The notes beneath the pieces were generated by a model. It was not told where the DNA came from, made no database searches, and worked only from the letters and a program-made list of their open reading frames with translations. DNA of 64,000 nt, from contig NZ_VYTY01000001.1 in the NCBI RefSeq assembly GCF_009821115.1, positions 620,001 to 684,000 of the forward strand, written 5' to 3'. Positions 48,410-58,646 of this stretch are shown piece by piece. Origin of the DNA: Nitrincola alkalisediminis. GTDB lineage: Bacteria > Pseudomonadota > Gammaproteobacteria > Pseudomonadales > Balneatricaceae. Every line of letters begins with the position of its first letter. The stretch's first letter is position 1. The translations under genes were made by a program, and so were the position numbers.

Positions 48410-48424
48410 ATTCCTTTTAGGAAT
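48410..48424. promoter_or_regulatory. LysR-type operator between the regulator and leuC
   Basis: ATTCCTTTTAGGAAT is a 15-base inverted repeat with the T-N11-A layout of LysR boxes, 22 bases upstream of the regulator start and about 90 upstream of leuC. Confidence 0.55.
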
Positions 48425-48513
48425 GAATAAGATAAAAATTATGAATTTGTTTATTGTAACGGAGTGAATTAGTATTCCGCTATAACTATTTTAAACCTGT
48501 CTTGGAGATTGTG

Positions 48514-49935
48514 ATGGCCGGTAAGACGCTGTACGACAAATTATGGGATGATCACTTGGTGCGCGCGAATGAAGATGGCAGCGCGCTTCTCTACATTGAT
48601 CGTCATTTATTGCATGAAGTAACCTCTCCGCAAGCATTTGAAGGGTTGCGCATCGCAGGACGTAAGCCTTGGCGTATTGATGCAAACCTCGCAACTCCGG
48701 ACCATAACGTGCCGACGACCGAACGCTCTGGCGGGGTTGATCGTATCGTTGATCCAGTGTCACGCATCCAAGTGAAAACCCTGGATGATAACTGCGATAC
48801 CTTTGGCATTACCGAATTTAAAATGAACGATATCCGCCAAGGGATAGTGCACGTTGTCGGGCCTGAGCAGGGAGCAACCTTGCCAGGCATGACGGTTGTC
48901 TGTGGGGATTCCCATACGGCGACACACGGTGCGTTTGCCGCGCTTGCACACGGGATCGGCACGTCTGAAGTCGAGCATGTATTAGCGACTCAATGCTTGA
49001 TTACCAAAAAAATGAAAAACATGTTGGTTCGTGTTGATGGTCAGTTAGGCTTAGGCGTGACGGCTAAAGACGTTATTTTGCATATCATCGGAGTTATTGG
49101 AACCGCCGGTGGAACAGGCTATGCAATCGAGTTTGGCGGAGAAGCCATCCGTAGCATTTCAATTGAAGGCCGAATGACCATTTGTAACATGGCCATTGAA
49201 GCCGGTGCCCGTGTTGGATTGGTTGCGGTGGATGAAAAAACCCTTGAGTATGTAAAAGACCGCCCATTCTCGCCAAAGGCTCAGGATTGGGAAAGCGCCG
49301 TTACGGCTTGGAAAGCATTGGTTTCTGATGACGATGCAGTGTTCGATGAAGTGGTTGTCATTCGTGCAGAAGATATACAGCCTCAAGTCACCTGGGGAAC
49401 CTCACCCGAAATGGTGACCTCCGTTGTGGATTGTGTTCCTGATCCTGCTGAAATGGACGATCCCGTTAAGCGTGAAGGTGCCGAGCGCGCTTTGCACTAC
49501 ATGGGCTTGAAGCCGAAGCAAAAGATCACGGATATTCAATTGGACCGTGTTTTTATTGGTTCGTGCACCAACTCTCGTATCGAAGACCTGCGTGAGGCAG
49601 CCGCGGTTGTTAAAGGAAAAAAAGTCGCGAGCACCATCAAGCAGGCATTGGTAGTGCCAGGATCTGGCTTGGTAAAAGCTCAGGCTGAACAGGAAGGATT
49701 GGATAAAGTCTTTTTGGACGCTGGAATGGAGTGGCGTGAGCCCGGTTGTTCCATGTGTTTGGCGATGAACCCAGACAAGCTCGGTGTTGGTGAGCATTGT
49801 GCATCGACCTCCAACCGTAACTTTGAAGGGCGGCAAGGATTTGGGGGTCGGACGCATTTGGTCAGTCCTGCAATGGCTGCCGCAGCTGCGATTGCAGGTC
49901 ATTTTGTTGATGTTCGCCAAGTGAATAATGCCTAA
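48514..49935 (+). CDS. leuC: 3-isopropylmalate dehydratase large subunit
   Basis: LeuC with LeuD isomerises 2- to 3-isopropylmalate in leucine synthesis, using a [4Fe-4S] cluster. The 473-residue protein has [14 protein letters not shown] at the start, [37 protein letters not shown] and the cluster cysteines in [10 protein letters not shown]. The ATG at 48514 has GGAG seven bases upstream; an in-frame TTG four codons earlier contains that site. First gene of leuC-leuD-leuB. Confidence 0.97.
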   Translation: MAGKTLYDKLWDDHLVRANEDGSALLYIDRHLLHEVTSPQAFEGLRIAGRKPWRIDANLATPDHNVPTTERSGGVDRIVDPVSRIQVKTLDDNCDTFGITEFKMNDIRQGIVHVVGPEQGATLPGMTVVCGDSHTATHGAFAALAHGIGTSEVEHVLATQCLITKKMKNMLVRVDGQLGLGVTAKDVILHIIGVIGTAGGTGYAIEFGGEAIRSISIEGRMTICNMAIEAGARVGLVAVDEKTLEYVKDRPFSPKAQDWESAVTAWKALVSDDDAVFDEVVVIRAEDIQPQVTWGTSPEMVTSVVDCVPDPAEMDDPVKREGAERALHYMGLKPKQKITDIQLDRVFIGSCTNSRIEDLREAAAVVKGKKVASTIKQALVVPGSGLVKAQAEQEGLDKVFLDAGMEWREPGCSMCLAMNPDKLGVGEHCASTSNRNFEGRQGFGGRTHLVSPAMAAAAAIAGHFVDVRQVNNA

Positions 49936-49946
49936 GGAGCACGCAT

Positions 49947-50585
49947 ATGAAACAGTTTACAGCCCATCAAGGCATTGTTGCACCCTTAGATCGTGCGAAT
50001 GTCGACACGGATATGATCATCCCAAAGCAGTTTTTGAAATCGATTAAACGCTCTGGATTTGGTCCAAACTTATTCGATGAGCTTCGCTATTTGGATGAGG
50101 GACAGCCAGATCAGGATTGCAGTCAACGCCCTTTGAATCCAGAGTTTGTTTTAAATAAACCGCGCTATCAAGGTTGCAGTATTTTATTGGCGCGTAAGAA
50201 TTTTGGCTGTGGATCAAGTCGTGAGCATGCGCCTTGGGCTCTAGAGGATTTTGGCATTCGAGCGATTATTGCTCCTAGTTATGCAGATATCTTTTTTAAC
50301 AACAGCTTTAAAAACGGACTTTTACCCATCATCCTCGACGAAAAAGACGTCGATCAACTCTTCGTTGAAGTTGAAGCGAATGAAGGGTATCAACTGACGA
50401 TTGATCTCGAAAACCAGCAGGTGGTAAAGCCAGATGGAAGCGCTTTAGGGTTTGAGATAGATGGTTTTCGTAAACATTGCTTGTTGAAAGGGCTAGACGA
50501 TATTGGCTTGACCCTAGAGCATGCAGACGCGATTCGCGAGTATGAGCAGAAACGGAAAGAAACGGCTCCTTGGTTGTTTTCATAA
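49947..50585 (+). CDS. leuD: 3-isopropylmalate dehydratase small subunit
   Basis: The 212-residue small subunit shows the start motif [36 protein letters not shown] and [16 protein letters not shown], all conserved in the swivelling domain of isopropylmalate isomerase. It begins 11 bases after leuC with AAGGAG upstream. The length is normal. Confidence 0.97.
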   Translation: MKQFTAHQGIVAPLDRANVDTDMIIPKQFLKSIKRSGFGPNLFDELRYLDEGQPDQDCSQRPLNPEFVLNKPRYQGCSILLARKNFGCGSSREHAPWALEDFGIRAIIAPSYADIFFNNSFKNGLLPIILDEKDVDQLFVEVEANEGYQLTIDLENQQVVKPDGSALGFEIDGFRKHCLLKGLDDIGLTLEHADAIREYEQKRKETAPWLFS

Positions 50586-50617
50586 TTTTTCACGATTGAT
50601 ATAGGATTCTTTGCGTC

Positions 50618-51700
50618 ATGTCTAAGCAGATACTGATTTTACCGGGTGATGGCATAGGGCCAGAAATTGTTGCAGAAGCGCGTAAGGTTTTGGAGACCGT
50701 TAATGAGCAATTCTCATTAGGGCTGGTGTTGTCTGAAGCACTGGTTGGGGGAGCGGCTATCGATGCAACTGGCGTTCCATTGCCAGCAGAGACGCTGGAT
50801 GCCGCTCAAAAAGCCGATGCCATTCTTTTAGGTGCTGTTGGTGGGCCTAAATGGGATACGAACCCAGACTTCCAGATCCGTCCAGAAAAAGGCCTTTTGG
50901 GGATTCGTTCTAATTTACAATTGTTTGGCAATTTGCGCCCTGCAATACTGTATCCGCAACTTGCGCATGCATCCACGTTAAAGCCGGAAGTTGTGTCAGG
51001 CTTGGATATTCTGATTGTACGTGAGTTAACAGGCGGCATTTATTTTGGCCAGCCACGAGGCTATCGCACTAAAGACGGTGGTGTTCGTGAGGGCTTTAAC
51101 ACGTATGTGTACGATGAAAACGAAATTCGTCGAATTGGGCGTGTAGCGTTTGAAGCCGCACGAGCGCGCAATAAAAAGCTGTGCTCTGTCGATAAAGCCA
51201 ACGTGCTAGAAGTCACAGTGCTTTGGCGTGAAGTTATGAATGAACTTTCAGCTGAATACCCGGATGTTGAATTAAGCCATATGTATGTGGATAACGCCGC
51301 TATGCAGTTGGTAAGGGCTCCTAAGCAGTTTGACGTGATGGTAACGGGCAATATGTTTGGCGATATTTTGTCTGATGCAGCTGCAATGCTGACAGGTTCA
51401 ATCGGCATGCTACCATCCGCGTCATTGGATGCAAACAACAAAGGTATGTATGAGCCTTGTCATGGATCGGCACCGGATATAGCAGGTCAAGGAATCGCAA
51501 ATCCGTTGGCAACCATCCTTTCTGCCGCTATGATGTTACGATACTCTCTTGGAGAAGGCGCGGCTGCGGACAAAATAGAGGCTGCGGTTAGTCAAGTGTT
51601 GGATCAAAACTTACGCACAGCTGATATCATGTCAGAGGGTATGGTGCGGGTGAGTACGTCTGAAATGGGCGAGGCGGTTGTAAAGGCCTTGCAAGCTTGA
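50618..51700 (+). CDS. leuB: 3-isopropylmalate dehydrogenase
   Basis: LeuB oxidatively decarboxylates 3-isopropylmalate with NAD+. The 360-residue protein shows [27 protein letters not shown], the substrate arginines in [12 protein letters not shown] and [14 protein letters not shown], and the signature [14 protein letters not shown]. It ends the leuCDB operon at a strong terminator. Confidence 0.97.
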   Translation: MSKQILILPGDGIGPEIVAEARKVLETVNEQFSLGLVLSEALVGGAAIDATGVPLPAETLDAAQKADAILLGAVGGPKWDTNPDFQIRPEKGLLGIRSNLQLFGNLRPAILYPQLAHASTLKPEVVSGLDILIVRELTGGIYFGQPRGYRTKDGGVREGFNTYVYDENEIRRIGRVAFEAARARNKKLCSVDKANVLEVTVLWREVMNELSAEYPDVELSHMYVDNAAMQLVRAPKQFDVMVTGNMFGDILSDAAAMLTGSIGMLPSASLDANNKGMYEPCHGSAPDIAGQGIANPLATILSAAMMLRYSLGEGAAADKIEAAVSQVLDQNLRTADIMSEGMVRVSTSEMGEAVVKALQA

Positions 51701-51717
51701 TGATGCGTGAGTAGGTA

Positions 51718-51743
51718 AGCGGTAGGGTATCTACCGCTTTTTT
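51718..51743 (+). terminator. Rho-independent terminator of leuCDB
   Basis: AGCGGTAG and CTACCGCT pair around GGTAT and are followed by a run of six T. Confidence 0.93.
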
Positions 51744-51779
51744 GCGTTATTTAAATTTTATTATTAGTTGGGGGCACGA

Positions 51780-52895
51780 ATGAGACGTGTAGGGTTTGTT
51801 GGCTGGCGTGGTATGGTCGGTTCGGTACTGATGCAGAGAATGATTGAGGAGCGGGATTTCGATCTGATTGACGAGCCTGTGTTCTTTACGACATCTCAAG
51901 CAGGAAAACCAGGCCCAGATATCGGCAAGGACATCCCCGCACTGAAAGATGCTCGCAATATTGACGAACTTGCGCAGATGGACGCGATTATTTCTTGCCA
52001 AGGCGGCGATTACACCCTGGAAGTCTATGGCAAGCTGCGTGAAGCCGGATGGAAAGGGTATTGGATCGATGCGGCGTCTACCCTGCGTATGGACCAAGAC
52101 AGCATTATTATTTTGGATCCAGTCAACCTTGATGTCATTGAGTCAGGTCTCTCAAAAGGGATTAAAACCTATGTGGGGGGAAACTGTACGGTTTCGTTGA
52201 TGTTGATGGGCCTTGGCGGACTTTTCAAAGAAAATCTGGTTGAATGGGTCAGTTCCATGACCTATCAAGCGGCATCCGGTGCGGGCGCTCAAAACATGCG
52301 TGAGTTAATTACGCAGATGGGGCAGGTGAATGCCTCCGTTAAGTCGCTGCTTGATAACCCTGCATCGGCGATTTTAGAAATTGACCGTCAAGTTGCGCAG
52401 GCGATGCGCAGCCCAGAGTTTGCCACGGATAATTTTGGTGCGCCGTTAGCGGGCTCCCTGATTCCTTGGATTGATAAAGCCGTTGCCGATGGGCAGAGCA
52501 AAGAAGAATGGAAAGGATTTGTTGAAACCAACAAAATACTGGGTCGTTCTGAAAACCCAATCGCAATCGATGGTACCTGCGTTCGTATCGGCGCAATGCG
52601 CTGCCACAGTCAAGGCTTTACGATCAAACTGAAAAAAGATGTACCGCTGGATGAAATCGAAAGCATGATCGCTTCAGCAAACGATTGGGTAAAGGTTGTG
52701 CCTAATGAGCGTGATATCACAGTCCAAGAGCTCAGCCCAACGAAAGTAACGGGCACATTAAGTATTCCAGTGGGCCGTTTGCGTAAAATGAAGATGGGTC
52801 CTGACTACTTAAATGCATTTAGTGTCGGTGATCAGTTGTTGTGGGGAGCCGCAGAGCCTCTACGCCGTATGCTTCGGATATTAATTCAGGCATAA
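51780..52895 (+). CDS. asd: Aspartate-semialdehyde dehydrogenase
   Basis: Asd reduces aspartyl phosphate to aspartate semialdehyde, feeding lysine, diaminopimelate, threonine and methionine synthesis. The 371-residue protein has [20 protein letters not shown], the catalytic cysteine in [12 protein letters not shown], and [18 protein letters not shown] with the active-site His. The ATG at 51780 has GGGGGC five bases upstream. It is the gammaproteobacterial Asd subtype. A hairpin straddles its stop codon and a terminator follows. Confidence 0.96.
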   Translation: MRRVGFVGWRGMVGSVLMQRMIEERDFDLIDEPVFFTTSQAGKPGPDIGKDIPALKDARNIDELAQMDAIISCQGGDYTLEVYGKLREAGWKGYWIDAASTLRMDQDSIIILDPVNLDVIESGLSKGIKTYVGGNCTVSLMLMGLGGLFKENLVEWVSSMTYQAASGAGAQNMRELITQMGQVNASVKSLLDNPASAILEIDRQVAQAMRSPEFATDNFGAPLAGSLIPWIDKAVADGQSKEEWKGFVETNKILGRSENPIAIDGTCVRIGAMRCHSQGFTIKLKKDVPLDEIESMIASANDWVKVVPNERDITVQELSPTKVTGTLSIPVGRLRKMKMGPDYLNAFSVGDQLLWGAAEPLRRMLRILIQA

Positions 52896-52907
52896 TGCCT
52901 GATTAAT
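52880..52907 (+). repeat. Imperfect palindrome straddling the asd stop codon
   Basis: ATTAATTCAGGCAT and ATGCCTGATTAAT form a near-perfect hairpin that includes the asd stop. It may act with the terminator 15 bases downstream to protect the 3' end. Confidence 0.55.
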
Positions 52908-52921
52908 AGGTGACCTATTCA

Positions 52922-52950
52922 CAGCCCGATTTGTTCGGGCTGCTTTGTTT
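52922..52950 (+). terminator. Rho-independent terminator of asd
   Basis: CAGCCCGA and TCGGGCTG pair around TTTGT and are followed by CTTTGTTT. Confidence 0.88.
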
Positions 52951-53053
52951 ATAGCGTTTATCTTTGTTGTGACGCAATAATCATAGTAAATTATGATTTA
53001 TTACATTAGATTAGCGTTATGTCTTTGCGACAATTTAGGATTATGAGTATTAC

Positions 53054-54058
53054 ATGAGTATAGCGGTAGCAGTGGTCGGTGCATCAACGCTTTTGGGCGA
53101 AAATTTGCTGGAAATATTAGCAGATCGAAATTTCCCAGTAACCGATATTCGGCTTGCGGATGTTGGTGAAATGACTGAGCGTAGTGTTATGTTTAAAGGG
53201 CATGCAACGCGTATTCGGTCATTAGAGAAAACCAATTTAGCTGGCGTTGGTATTTTGTTTAACTGCAAGCCTGCAGGGTTAACAAATCAGGACTTACAGC
53301 AGCTTCTCAATGAAAAAGTAACGGTTATTGACTTGTGTCCAAGCGATGATGCCGATTTATCAAACTGTTGGGTGCCCAGCATTGGTAATCAAGATGCGGC
53401 GGCAATGTGCAATGAGTATATTGTCAGCCCGTCGTCTGCAGCGATTGTGACAGCAATGGCGCTATCCGCTTTGAATGAAAAGTATAAGGTCTTGCGTTTG
53501 AATCTGACTTGCCTCAATTCGGTTGCTGAGTCCGGGCGAGAAGGGGTTGAGGCCTTGGCGCTTGAGGCGTCTCGCTTGCTCAATGGCAGGCCTGCTGAAG
53601 GCGAGTATTTTGGTCAACAAATTGCCTTTAATATTTTGCCAGCAGCGGGTGGTTTATCGGCTTCTGGGGAGTCGTTAGAAGAGCAACGTATTGTCAGTCA
53701 AGTTCAGTCATTGCTCAATGATGATCAATTAGAGGTTATGGTGAGTGCTCTACAAGTGCCACTGTTTTACGGGCAGTGTGTTGTGATCCATGCTGAGTGT
53801 CAGCATCCAATTGAGCTTGATCAGGCGGCTGAAATCCTGGGTAAAGTACCGGATTTAACCTTCTCGAAAAGCGAATTGTACTCGCCAGTGACACATGCGG
53901 CTGGACAGGATGGAGTCTTTGTATCGCGCTTGAGAGTTGAACCAAACTCCGCTACGGGGTTTGCATTGTGCGCGGTAACAGACAACTTAAGGAAGGGTGG
54001 AGCCCTAAATGCCGTACAGATTGCAGAGGAAATCGTTACTCTGCTTGACCGTGGATAG
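53054..54058 (+). CDS. usg: Asd-like protein without catalytic cysteine (Usg type)
   Basis: A 334-residue homologue of aspartate-semialdehyde dehydrogenase: N-terminal Rossmann fold (IAVAVVGASTLLGENLLEIL) and the Asd dimerisation domain. The catalytic Cys is replaced: the corresponding segment reads EYIVSPSSAAIVTAMAL, with Ser where Asd has Cys. It is therefore probably not a dehydrogenase. In Pseudomonas and relatives an inactive Asd-like gene (usg) sits at the same place, between asd and fimV/truA; its role is unknown. AGGA lies 13 bases before the ATG, a rather long spacing. Confidence 0.82.
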   Translation: MSIAVAVVGASTLLGENLLEILADRNFPVTDIRLADVGEMTERSVMFKGHATRIRSLEKTNLAGVGILFNCKPAGLTNQDLQQLLNEKVTVIDLCPSDDADLSNCWVPSIGNQDAAAMCNEYIVSPSSAAIVTAMALSALNEKYKVLRLNLTCLNSVAESGREGVEALALEASRLLNGRPAEGEYFGQQIAFNILPAAGGLSASGESLEEQRIVSQVQSLLNDDQLEVMVSALQVPLFYGQCVVIHAECQHPIELDQAAEILGKVPDLTFSKSELYSPVTHAAGQDGVFVSRLRVEPNSATGFALCAVTDNLRKGGALNAVQIAEEIVTLLDRG

Positions 54059-54149
54059 GGTTTTCAATAATACTAAGCTATAAATTTGGATGCAACTTTC
54101 TGTTTTTTCTGATATTTAAACACAGGTTGCGGATCATGAGGGAAATCAG

Positions 54150-56783
54150 ATGCTGCGAAAACTTGCCTTAAGCCTCGCTGTTGCCGGGGTACTTGGGATG
54201 CCGAATGCCCACGCGTTGGGACTTGGTGAGATCAATATCAAATCCGCCTTAAACGAGCCTCTGAATGCAGAGATTCGGTTGATGCAGTTGAATGATCTGT
54301 CGCCATTGCAAATCCAACCCAAAATGGCAAATGCAGATGATTTTTCGTTAGCGGGATTAAATCGCTCTGGCATCATCAATAATATTCGATTTCAAGTGTA
54401 TGCCTCACCGGATGGAACTGGCGTTATACGTTTGACCTCGAACGACCCAGTCAGAGAACCTTTCCTTAATTTTTTGTTGGAGGTTAACTGGCCAAGTGGA
54501 CGCTTAGTCAGAGAGTACACAGTGTTACTGGATCCTCCCGCATTTGATCCTGCACCTGTCGCTCGCAGTGTACAGCCAGCGGCTTCCACATCGCCCTCGG
54601 TTGCCGTTACTCCGGCGCAGCCTGCACGTCCTGCTCAGCCGTTGCCTTCACCTGTTGCCGATACACCAGCGTCTGCTCCATCTCCTGCTCCGACGACTCG
54701 TGCCGCTGACCCTAGTCAGATTCAAGTGCAACGAGGTGATACTCTTTGGGTCTTGGCTAACCGCTTTAAGCCAGATGCCTCAATTTCAACAGATCAGATG
54801 ATGTTGGCGATCCAACGCAAGAATCCGCAAGCGTTTCCGTCAGGTAACATCAATATGATGTCAGCTGGCACAGTGTTGTCAATTCCGACAGCTGCGGAAG
54901 TAGGTGCATTAACCTCACGTGAAGCATCGCTTGAAGTCGCAAGGCAGAATGACCTGTGGCGTTTGCGTGGTCGTACAACCACTCCGGTTGAGTCTGTATC
55001 GCAAGTCGCTGCAACAGCTGAACCGACAGATGCACCGACGACTCCAGTTGAAGCAACGGAGCGTGTTGAATCTGAAGTTGCCCAAGCTCAGCCTGTGGTG
55101 CCGCCAGCAGAGGCGGAACTGCGCATTGTGACGCCTGATTTGGATCAGCGTATTACATCTGATCAACCCGCGGTTGCAGGTGATCAAGAGCGAACTGTTG
55201 CCCAAGCACCCGATACAACCGCTCAAAGTGTTGATGGCCTCCTGCAGCGCAGTGGCGAGATTGAACAGCAGTTAATGTTCACGCTTGAAACCATTGATAA
55301 GCTTGAGCGTGAGAATATAGATCTAAATGAGCAGCTGGAATCGGTTCAAGACCAGTTGGCTTTAATGCAGCGAATGCTTGAGTTGAAAGATCAGGATTTG
55401 GCTGCGTTACAAGCGCTTGTCGAGCAAAATGTGTCGTCTGAAGGGCGTGAAGAGTCAGCTAAGCTCTTTATGCTGTATGGAATAGGCGGGATATCCATTG
55501 CAGCCTTGTTGGCATCGATTGCGGCTTTGCTGGTGGGTAGACGTCGTAAAAATGCTGCAGCTAAATCATCAAAATACAACGTTGCAGTCAAAGATGACAC
55601 TTCGGATTCGGATACAATCCCTAAAGTAGCCACAGCCGCTGCAGCGACAGCGCTTGCAGGTGCCGCAGTTGCTCAAGCACAAGAAGAGCAGCAGGATGCG
55701 CCAGTCGCCGCTGCAGAAGACGCCACGGAGTTTGTCTCAGAGGAATTAGACACCTCAGGAGAAGAAAACGATTTTGCAGATTTAGATCTTGATATGGATC
55801 TAGATTTGGATTTGAACCTCGATGATGACCCTGTCGATGACGTTAAAGTGATTGATGAAGAATTTGATTTATCGGCGGTAGTAGAGCCAGAGATCGAAAA
55901 TACATCGGAGGTTGATGACGTCAGTGAAACGGATTTCGATGCGTTAGCGGCGGAAAGCTTCGATGAGTTAGAGTTTAACGATGACGAGTCCGAAGAAATA
56001 CAGGCTAGTGACGAAAGCCTTGAGGAGATGGATCTCGATGACTTGATGGACATCACCGATGCGCCTGATGCGTTAGATACATACGAGAGTAGCTCGGATG
56101 CATCTTTGGATGATGATATAGATCTTGAGTTCTCAATTGATGATATTGCGCAACGTGATCCGCTTGATGAGCGGGTCTCCGATGCCGATCCTGAGGTCGA
56201 TGATGAGGATTTGCTGGACTTCAGTGATTTAGCATTGAGTGATGCAGCCGAAACGGAAGAGGATCAGGATCAGGATCAGGAGGTTTCGGCCGCTAATGAC
56301 ATGGATGAGCTTGAGTTCTCCTTGTCAGAAGCCGATTTTGACGCAGCTGAAGATGAAACCTTGGATGATGATTTAGAGGCTTTGTCTAACGACTTGGCGT
56401 TTGAGTTAGATGATGCTGAGACGGTTGATGATGCAGAAGCGCCTAAAACATCACCAGGTAAAAAGACTGAAGAAGAATTAACAGCGAACATCGCTCATGA
56501 TTTGGAAATGGGCTTGGATGACGAGTTAGATGATATCCTCGCAAGTACTGATGATGACATTGCGCTTGACGAGTCTGACTCCTATGAAGAAGCCATAGAT
56601 CTTTTAGATAATCTAAATCTACTTGATGGTGCTGACGAGAATGAAACCAAGTTAGACTTGGCACGTGCGTACATTGAAATGGATGATGCTGAAGGTGCGC
56701 GCGAAATTCTAGGTGAAATAGCTCGTGAAGGAAATGAAGCGCAGCGTTCCGAAGCAGAGAAGCTGCTGAATTCTTTATCCTGA
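54150..56783 (+). CDS. fimV: FimV, polar peptidoglycan-binding pilus/motility hub protein
   Basis: An 877-residue inner-membrane protein. Residues 1-23 are a signal peptide; the N-terminal domain (LGEINIKSALNEPLNAEIRL) is typical of FimV. A Pro/Ala-rich linker precedes a LysM domain (about 190-248, from VQRGDTLWVLANRF). A coiled coil (about 370-425) leads to one transmembrane segment (about 438-462, GIGGISIAALLASIAALLVG). The cytoplasmic part (about 480-800) is extremely acidic, with many Asp/Glu runs, and ends in the conserved FimV C-terminal TPR-like motif (about 805-877, LDLARAYIEMDDAEGAREIL). FimV organises type IV pili and cell-pole signalling. Upstream and downstream neighbours are as in Pseudomonas. 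Confidence 0.95.
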   Translation: MLRKLALSLAVAGVLGMPNAHALGLGEINIKSALNEPLNAEIRLMQLNDLSPLQIQPKMANADDFSLAGLNRSGIINNIRFQVYASPDGTGVIRLTSNDPVREPFLNFLLEVNWPSGRLVREYTVLLDPPAFDPAPVARSVQPAASTSPSVAVTPAQPARPAQPLPSPVADTPASAPSPAPTTRAADPSQIQVQRGDTLWVLANRFKPDASISTDQMMLAIQRKNPQAFPSGNINMMSAGTVLSIPTAAEVGALTSREASLEVARQNDLWRLRGRTTTPVESVSQVAATAEPTDAPTTPVEATERVESEVAQAQPVVPPAEAELRIVTPDLDQRITSDQPAVAGDQERTVAQAPDTTAQSVDGLLQRSGEIEQQLMFTLETIDKLERENIDLNEQLESVQDQLALMQRMLELKDQDLAALQALVEQNVSSEGREESAKLFMLYGIGGISIAALLASIAALLVGRRRKNAAAKSSKYNVAVKDDTSDSDTIPKVATAAAATALAGAAVAQAQEEQQDAPVAAAEDATEFVSEELDTSGEENDFADLDLDMDLDLDLNLDDDPVDDVKVIDEEFDLSAVVEPEIENTSEVDDVSETDFDALAAESFDELEFNDDESEEIQASDESLEEMDLDDLMDITDAPDALDTYESSSDASLDDDIDLEFSIDDIAQRDPLDERVSDADPEVDDEDLLDFSDLALSDAAETEEDQDQDQEVSAANDMDELEFSLSEADFDAAEDETLDDDLEALSNDLAFELDDAETVDDAEAPKTSPGKKTEEELTANIAHDLEMGLDDELDDILASTDDDIALDESDSYEEAIDLLDNLNLLDGADENETKLDLARAYIEMDDAEGAREILGEIAREGNEAQRSEAEKLLNSLS

Positions 56784-56800
56784 TAGATACGAATGGCTTT

Positions 56801-57640
56801 ATGACTGATGTAATACCTGAAGGGGCGGTTTCGACCGCCCCTTATCGTTATGCTTTAGCAGTGGAGTATGCGGGTGGGCTCTATCACGGCTGGCAAAAAC
56901 AAGAACATGACGCCGTGCGCTGTATTCAAAGTGAGGTCGAGAAAGCCTTAGCAAAAGTGGCAAATCATCCGGTGAATGTGATTTGTGCTGGAAGAACAGA
57001 CGCAGGAGTGAGTGCCAGTTGCCAAATAATTCATTTCGATACCCATGCTATACGTGACCCGCGTGCATGGGTAATGGGTACCAATACGTACCTGCCTGAT
57101 GACATCGCTGTGTTATGGGCAACACCTGTTACACAGGATTTTCATGCACGTTTTTCCGCCAAGGCGCGGCGCTATCGCTATGTCATCTACTCATCACCCG
57201 TCAAACCGGGATTGTTGCATAAGGGGGTAACGTGGACATGGAAAACCCTGGATGTCGAATTGATGCGACAAGCGTCAAGGTTTTTGATTGGAGAGCATGA
57301 CTTTACATCCTACCGAGCCGTCGGATGTCAAGCGAAGAGTCCAGTGAGAACTGTACAAAACATAGAGCTGCATCAAATTGGTAGCTTGATCATCATTGAT
57401 ATTAAAGCAAATGCTTTTTTGCATCATATGGTGCGTAACATTGCGGGTGTTTTAATGAAAATCGGTGCACAAGAGGCGCCTGTTTTTTGGGCAAAAGAGG
57501 TTTTAGACGCAAAAGATCGGCGACAGGGTGGCGTGACGGCACCGCCGTTCGGACTCTACTTTGTTGATGTGGACTACGATCAAGTTCATGGGTTGCCGAG
57601 ATTGCCTCTGGGGCCATTTTTTCTTGGCTTACAGAATTAA
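56801..57640 (+). CDS. truA: tRNA pseudouridine(38-40) synthase
   Basis: TruA makes pseudouridine at tRNA positions 38-40. The 279-residue protein shows RYALAVEYAGGLYHGWQKQ, the catalytic Asp in CAGRTDAGVSAS, FHARFSAKARRYRYVIY and FLHHMVRNIAGVLM. The N-terminal 14 residues are not conserved, and codons 7-14 coincide with a strong hairpin (56820-56843), which raises doubt about the start; the ATG at 56801 has no good ribosome binding site. No better in-frame start is present, apart from a GTG after the hairpin. Confidence 0.93.
   Translation: MTDVIPEGAVSTAPYRYALAVEYAGGLYHGWQKQEHDAVRCIQSEVEKALAKVANHPVNVICAGRTDAGVSASCQIIHFDTHAIRDPRAWVMGTNTYLPDDIAVLWATPVTQDFHARFSAKARRYRYVIYSSPVKPGLLHKGVTWTWKTLDVELMRQASRFLIGEHDFTSYRAVGCQAKSPVRTVQNIELHQIGSLIIIDIKANAFLHHMVRNIAGVLMKIGAQEAPVFWAKEVLDAKDRRQGGVTAPPFGLYFVDVDYDQVHGLPRLPLGPFFLGLQN
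56820..56843. promoter_or_regulatory. UUCG hairpin in the first codons of truA
   Basis: AAGGGGCGGT and ACCGCCCCTT form a perfect 10-bp stem closed by a TTCG loop, starting 19 bases after the truA ATG. No T-run follows. It could attenuate or pause transcription from fimV into truA, hinder translation of truA, or mark a misplaced start. Confidence 0.7.
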
Positions 57641-57670
57641 CGAATTGATGTTGATATGAATAGGTAGAAC

Positions 57671-58300
57671 ATGCGCGCCCGAGTGAAGATTTGTGGTATT
57701 ACCAACCTTGATGACGCTTTGGCTTCTGTGAGTGCTGGAGCGGACGCCCTCGGTTTTGTTTTTTACAAACCAAGCCCGCGATATATTGAGCCTAATGCAG
57801 CTGCAGACATTATTAAACAGTTACCTGCTTTTGTGACCAGCGTTGGATTGTTTGTTAATGAAACGCACAGCGAAATAGAACGCATTGTAGATCTCACACA
57901 GATTGATCTTTTGCAATTTCACGGTGATGAACCACCTCTGTTTTGCCAGGGCTTTTCAAGGCCTAGCATTAAAGCGCTTCGAGTAAGCAATGACATGGAC
58001 TTGGTTCGTGAAGTTGAAGTCTACGCAGATGCTGTAAAAGGTGTATTGTTAGATACCTATGTTGCAGGAGTGCCGGGTGGAACGGGCGCACAGTTTGACT
58101 GGGGTCTAATTCCTGATGGCTTAGCGGATAAAATTATCTTGGCGGGTGGTTTAGACCCTAACAATGTAGCGGAGGCTGTGTTATGTATAAAACCCTACGC
58201 GGTTGATGTGAGTGGTGGCGTTGAGAAAGCAAAAGGCTTTAAGGATATTTCAAAAGTTCAGCGATTTATTCACGAGGTAACGCGTGTCAGTATGCGTTAG
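57671..58300 (+). CDS. trpF: Phosphoribosylanthranilate isomerase
   Basis: TrpF isomerises N-(5-phosphoribosyl)anthranilate in tryptophan synthesis. The 209-residue protein has VKICGITNLDDA (general base Cys), ADALGFVFYKPSPRYI, LLQFHGDEPP, LLDTYVAGVPGGTGAQFDW (general acid Asp) and the phosphate site LAGGLDPNNV and VDVSGGVEKAKGFKD. Normally trpB and trpA follow in this neighbourhood; here only a trpA remnant is left. Confidence 0.96.
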   Translation: MRARVKICGITNLDDALASVSAGADALGFVFYKPSPRYIEPNAAADIIKQLPAFVTSVGLFVNETHSEIERIVDLTQIDLLQFHGDEPPLFCQGFSRPSIKALRVSNDMDLVREVEVYADAVKGVLLDTYVAGVPGGTGAQFDWGLIPDGLADKIILAGGLDPNNVAEAVLCIKPYAVDVSGGVEKAKGFKDISKVQRFIHEVTRVSMR

Positions 58301-58472
58301 CAAATAAGGAAGAGGGCGCATTGAGTGCTCGTCAATAGGGCGTTGTTTTTGATAGTGTCGTTACCCTTACCTTGTATTTGTAAAAGAGTCACTAATTTTA
58401 GTGCTGAATATGTAGGGATCGCCTGTTAAAATCTTTTAAGTATGTCTTATGGCAAACGTGTTTTGAGTAAAA

Positions 58473-58646
58473 ATGTTTCAGCTTTTTTGTGCTGATTCGG
58501 TAGGAACCATCGAAAATGTATCCGATGGTGTAGTGGTTGGAAGCGTACTTGTGAGTCAAATTGCGTCTTTGGTCGATAGTCCGGAGTTGATCCCATCGAG
58601 GGTAAGCGCGATAATTGCAGACATGCGAACGGCGATGGATGCCTGA
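58473..58646 (+). pseudogene. trpA: Remnant of trpA (tryptophan synthase alpha), C-terminal 53 or so codons
   Basis: A 57-codon frame ends in TGA at 58646. From about 58488 it reads CADSVGTIENVS, then the TrpA hallmark DGVVVGSVLVSQIA, and a normal TrpA-like C-terminal helix (SRVSAIIADMRTAMDA). In intact TrpA this follows the GFGI phosphate-binding motif; here GFGI and all earlier parts are missing, and upstream frames are disrupted by stops. The 170 bases between trpF and this point show no trpB. The position (between trpF and accD) is where trpB-trpA stand in related bacteria, so this is the tail left by a deletion. Whether the short frame is translated is unknown. Confidence 0.8.
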
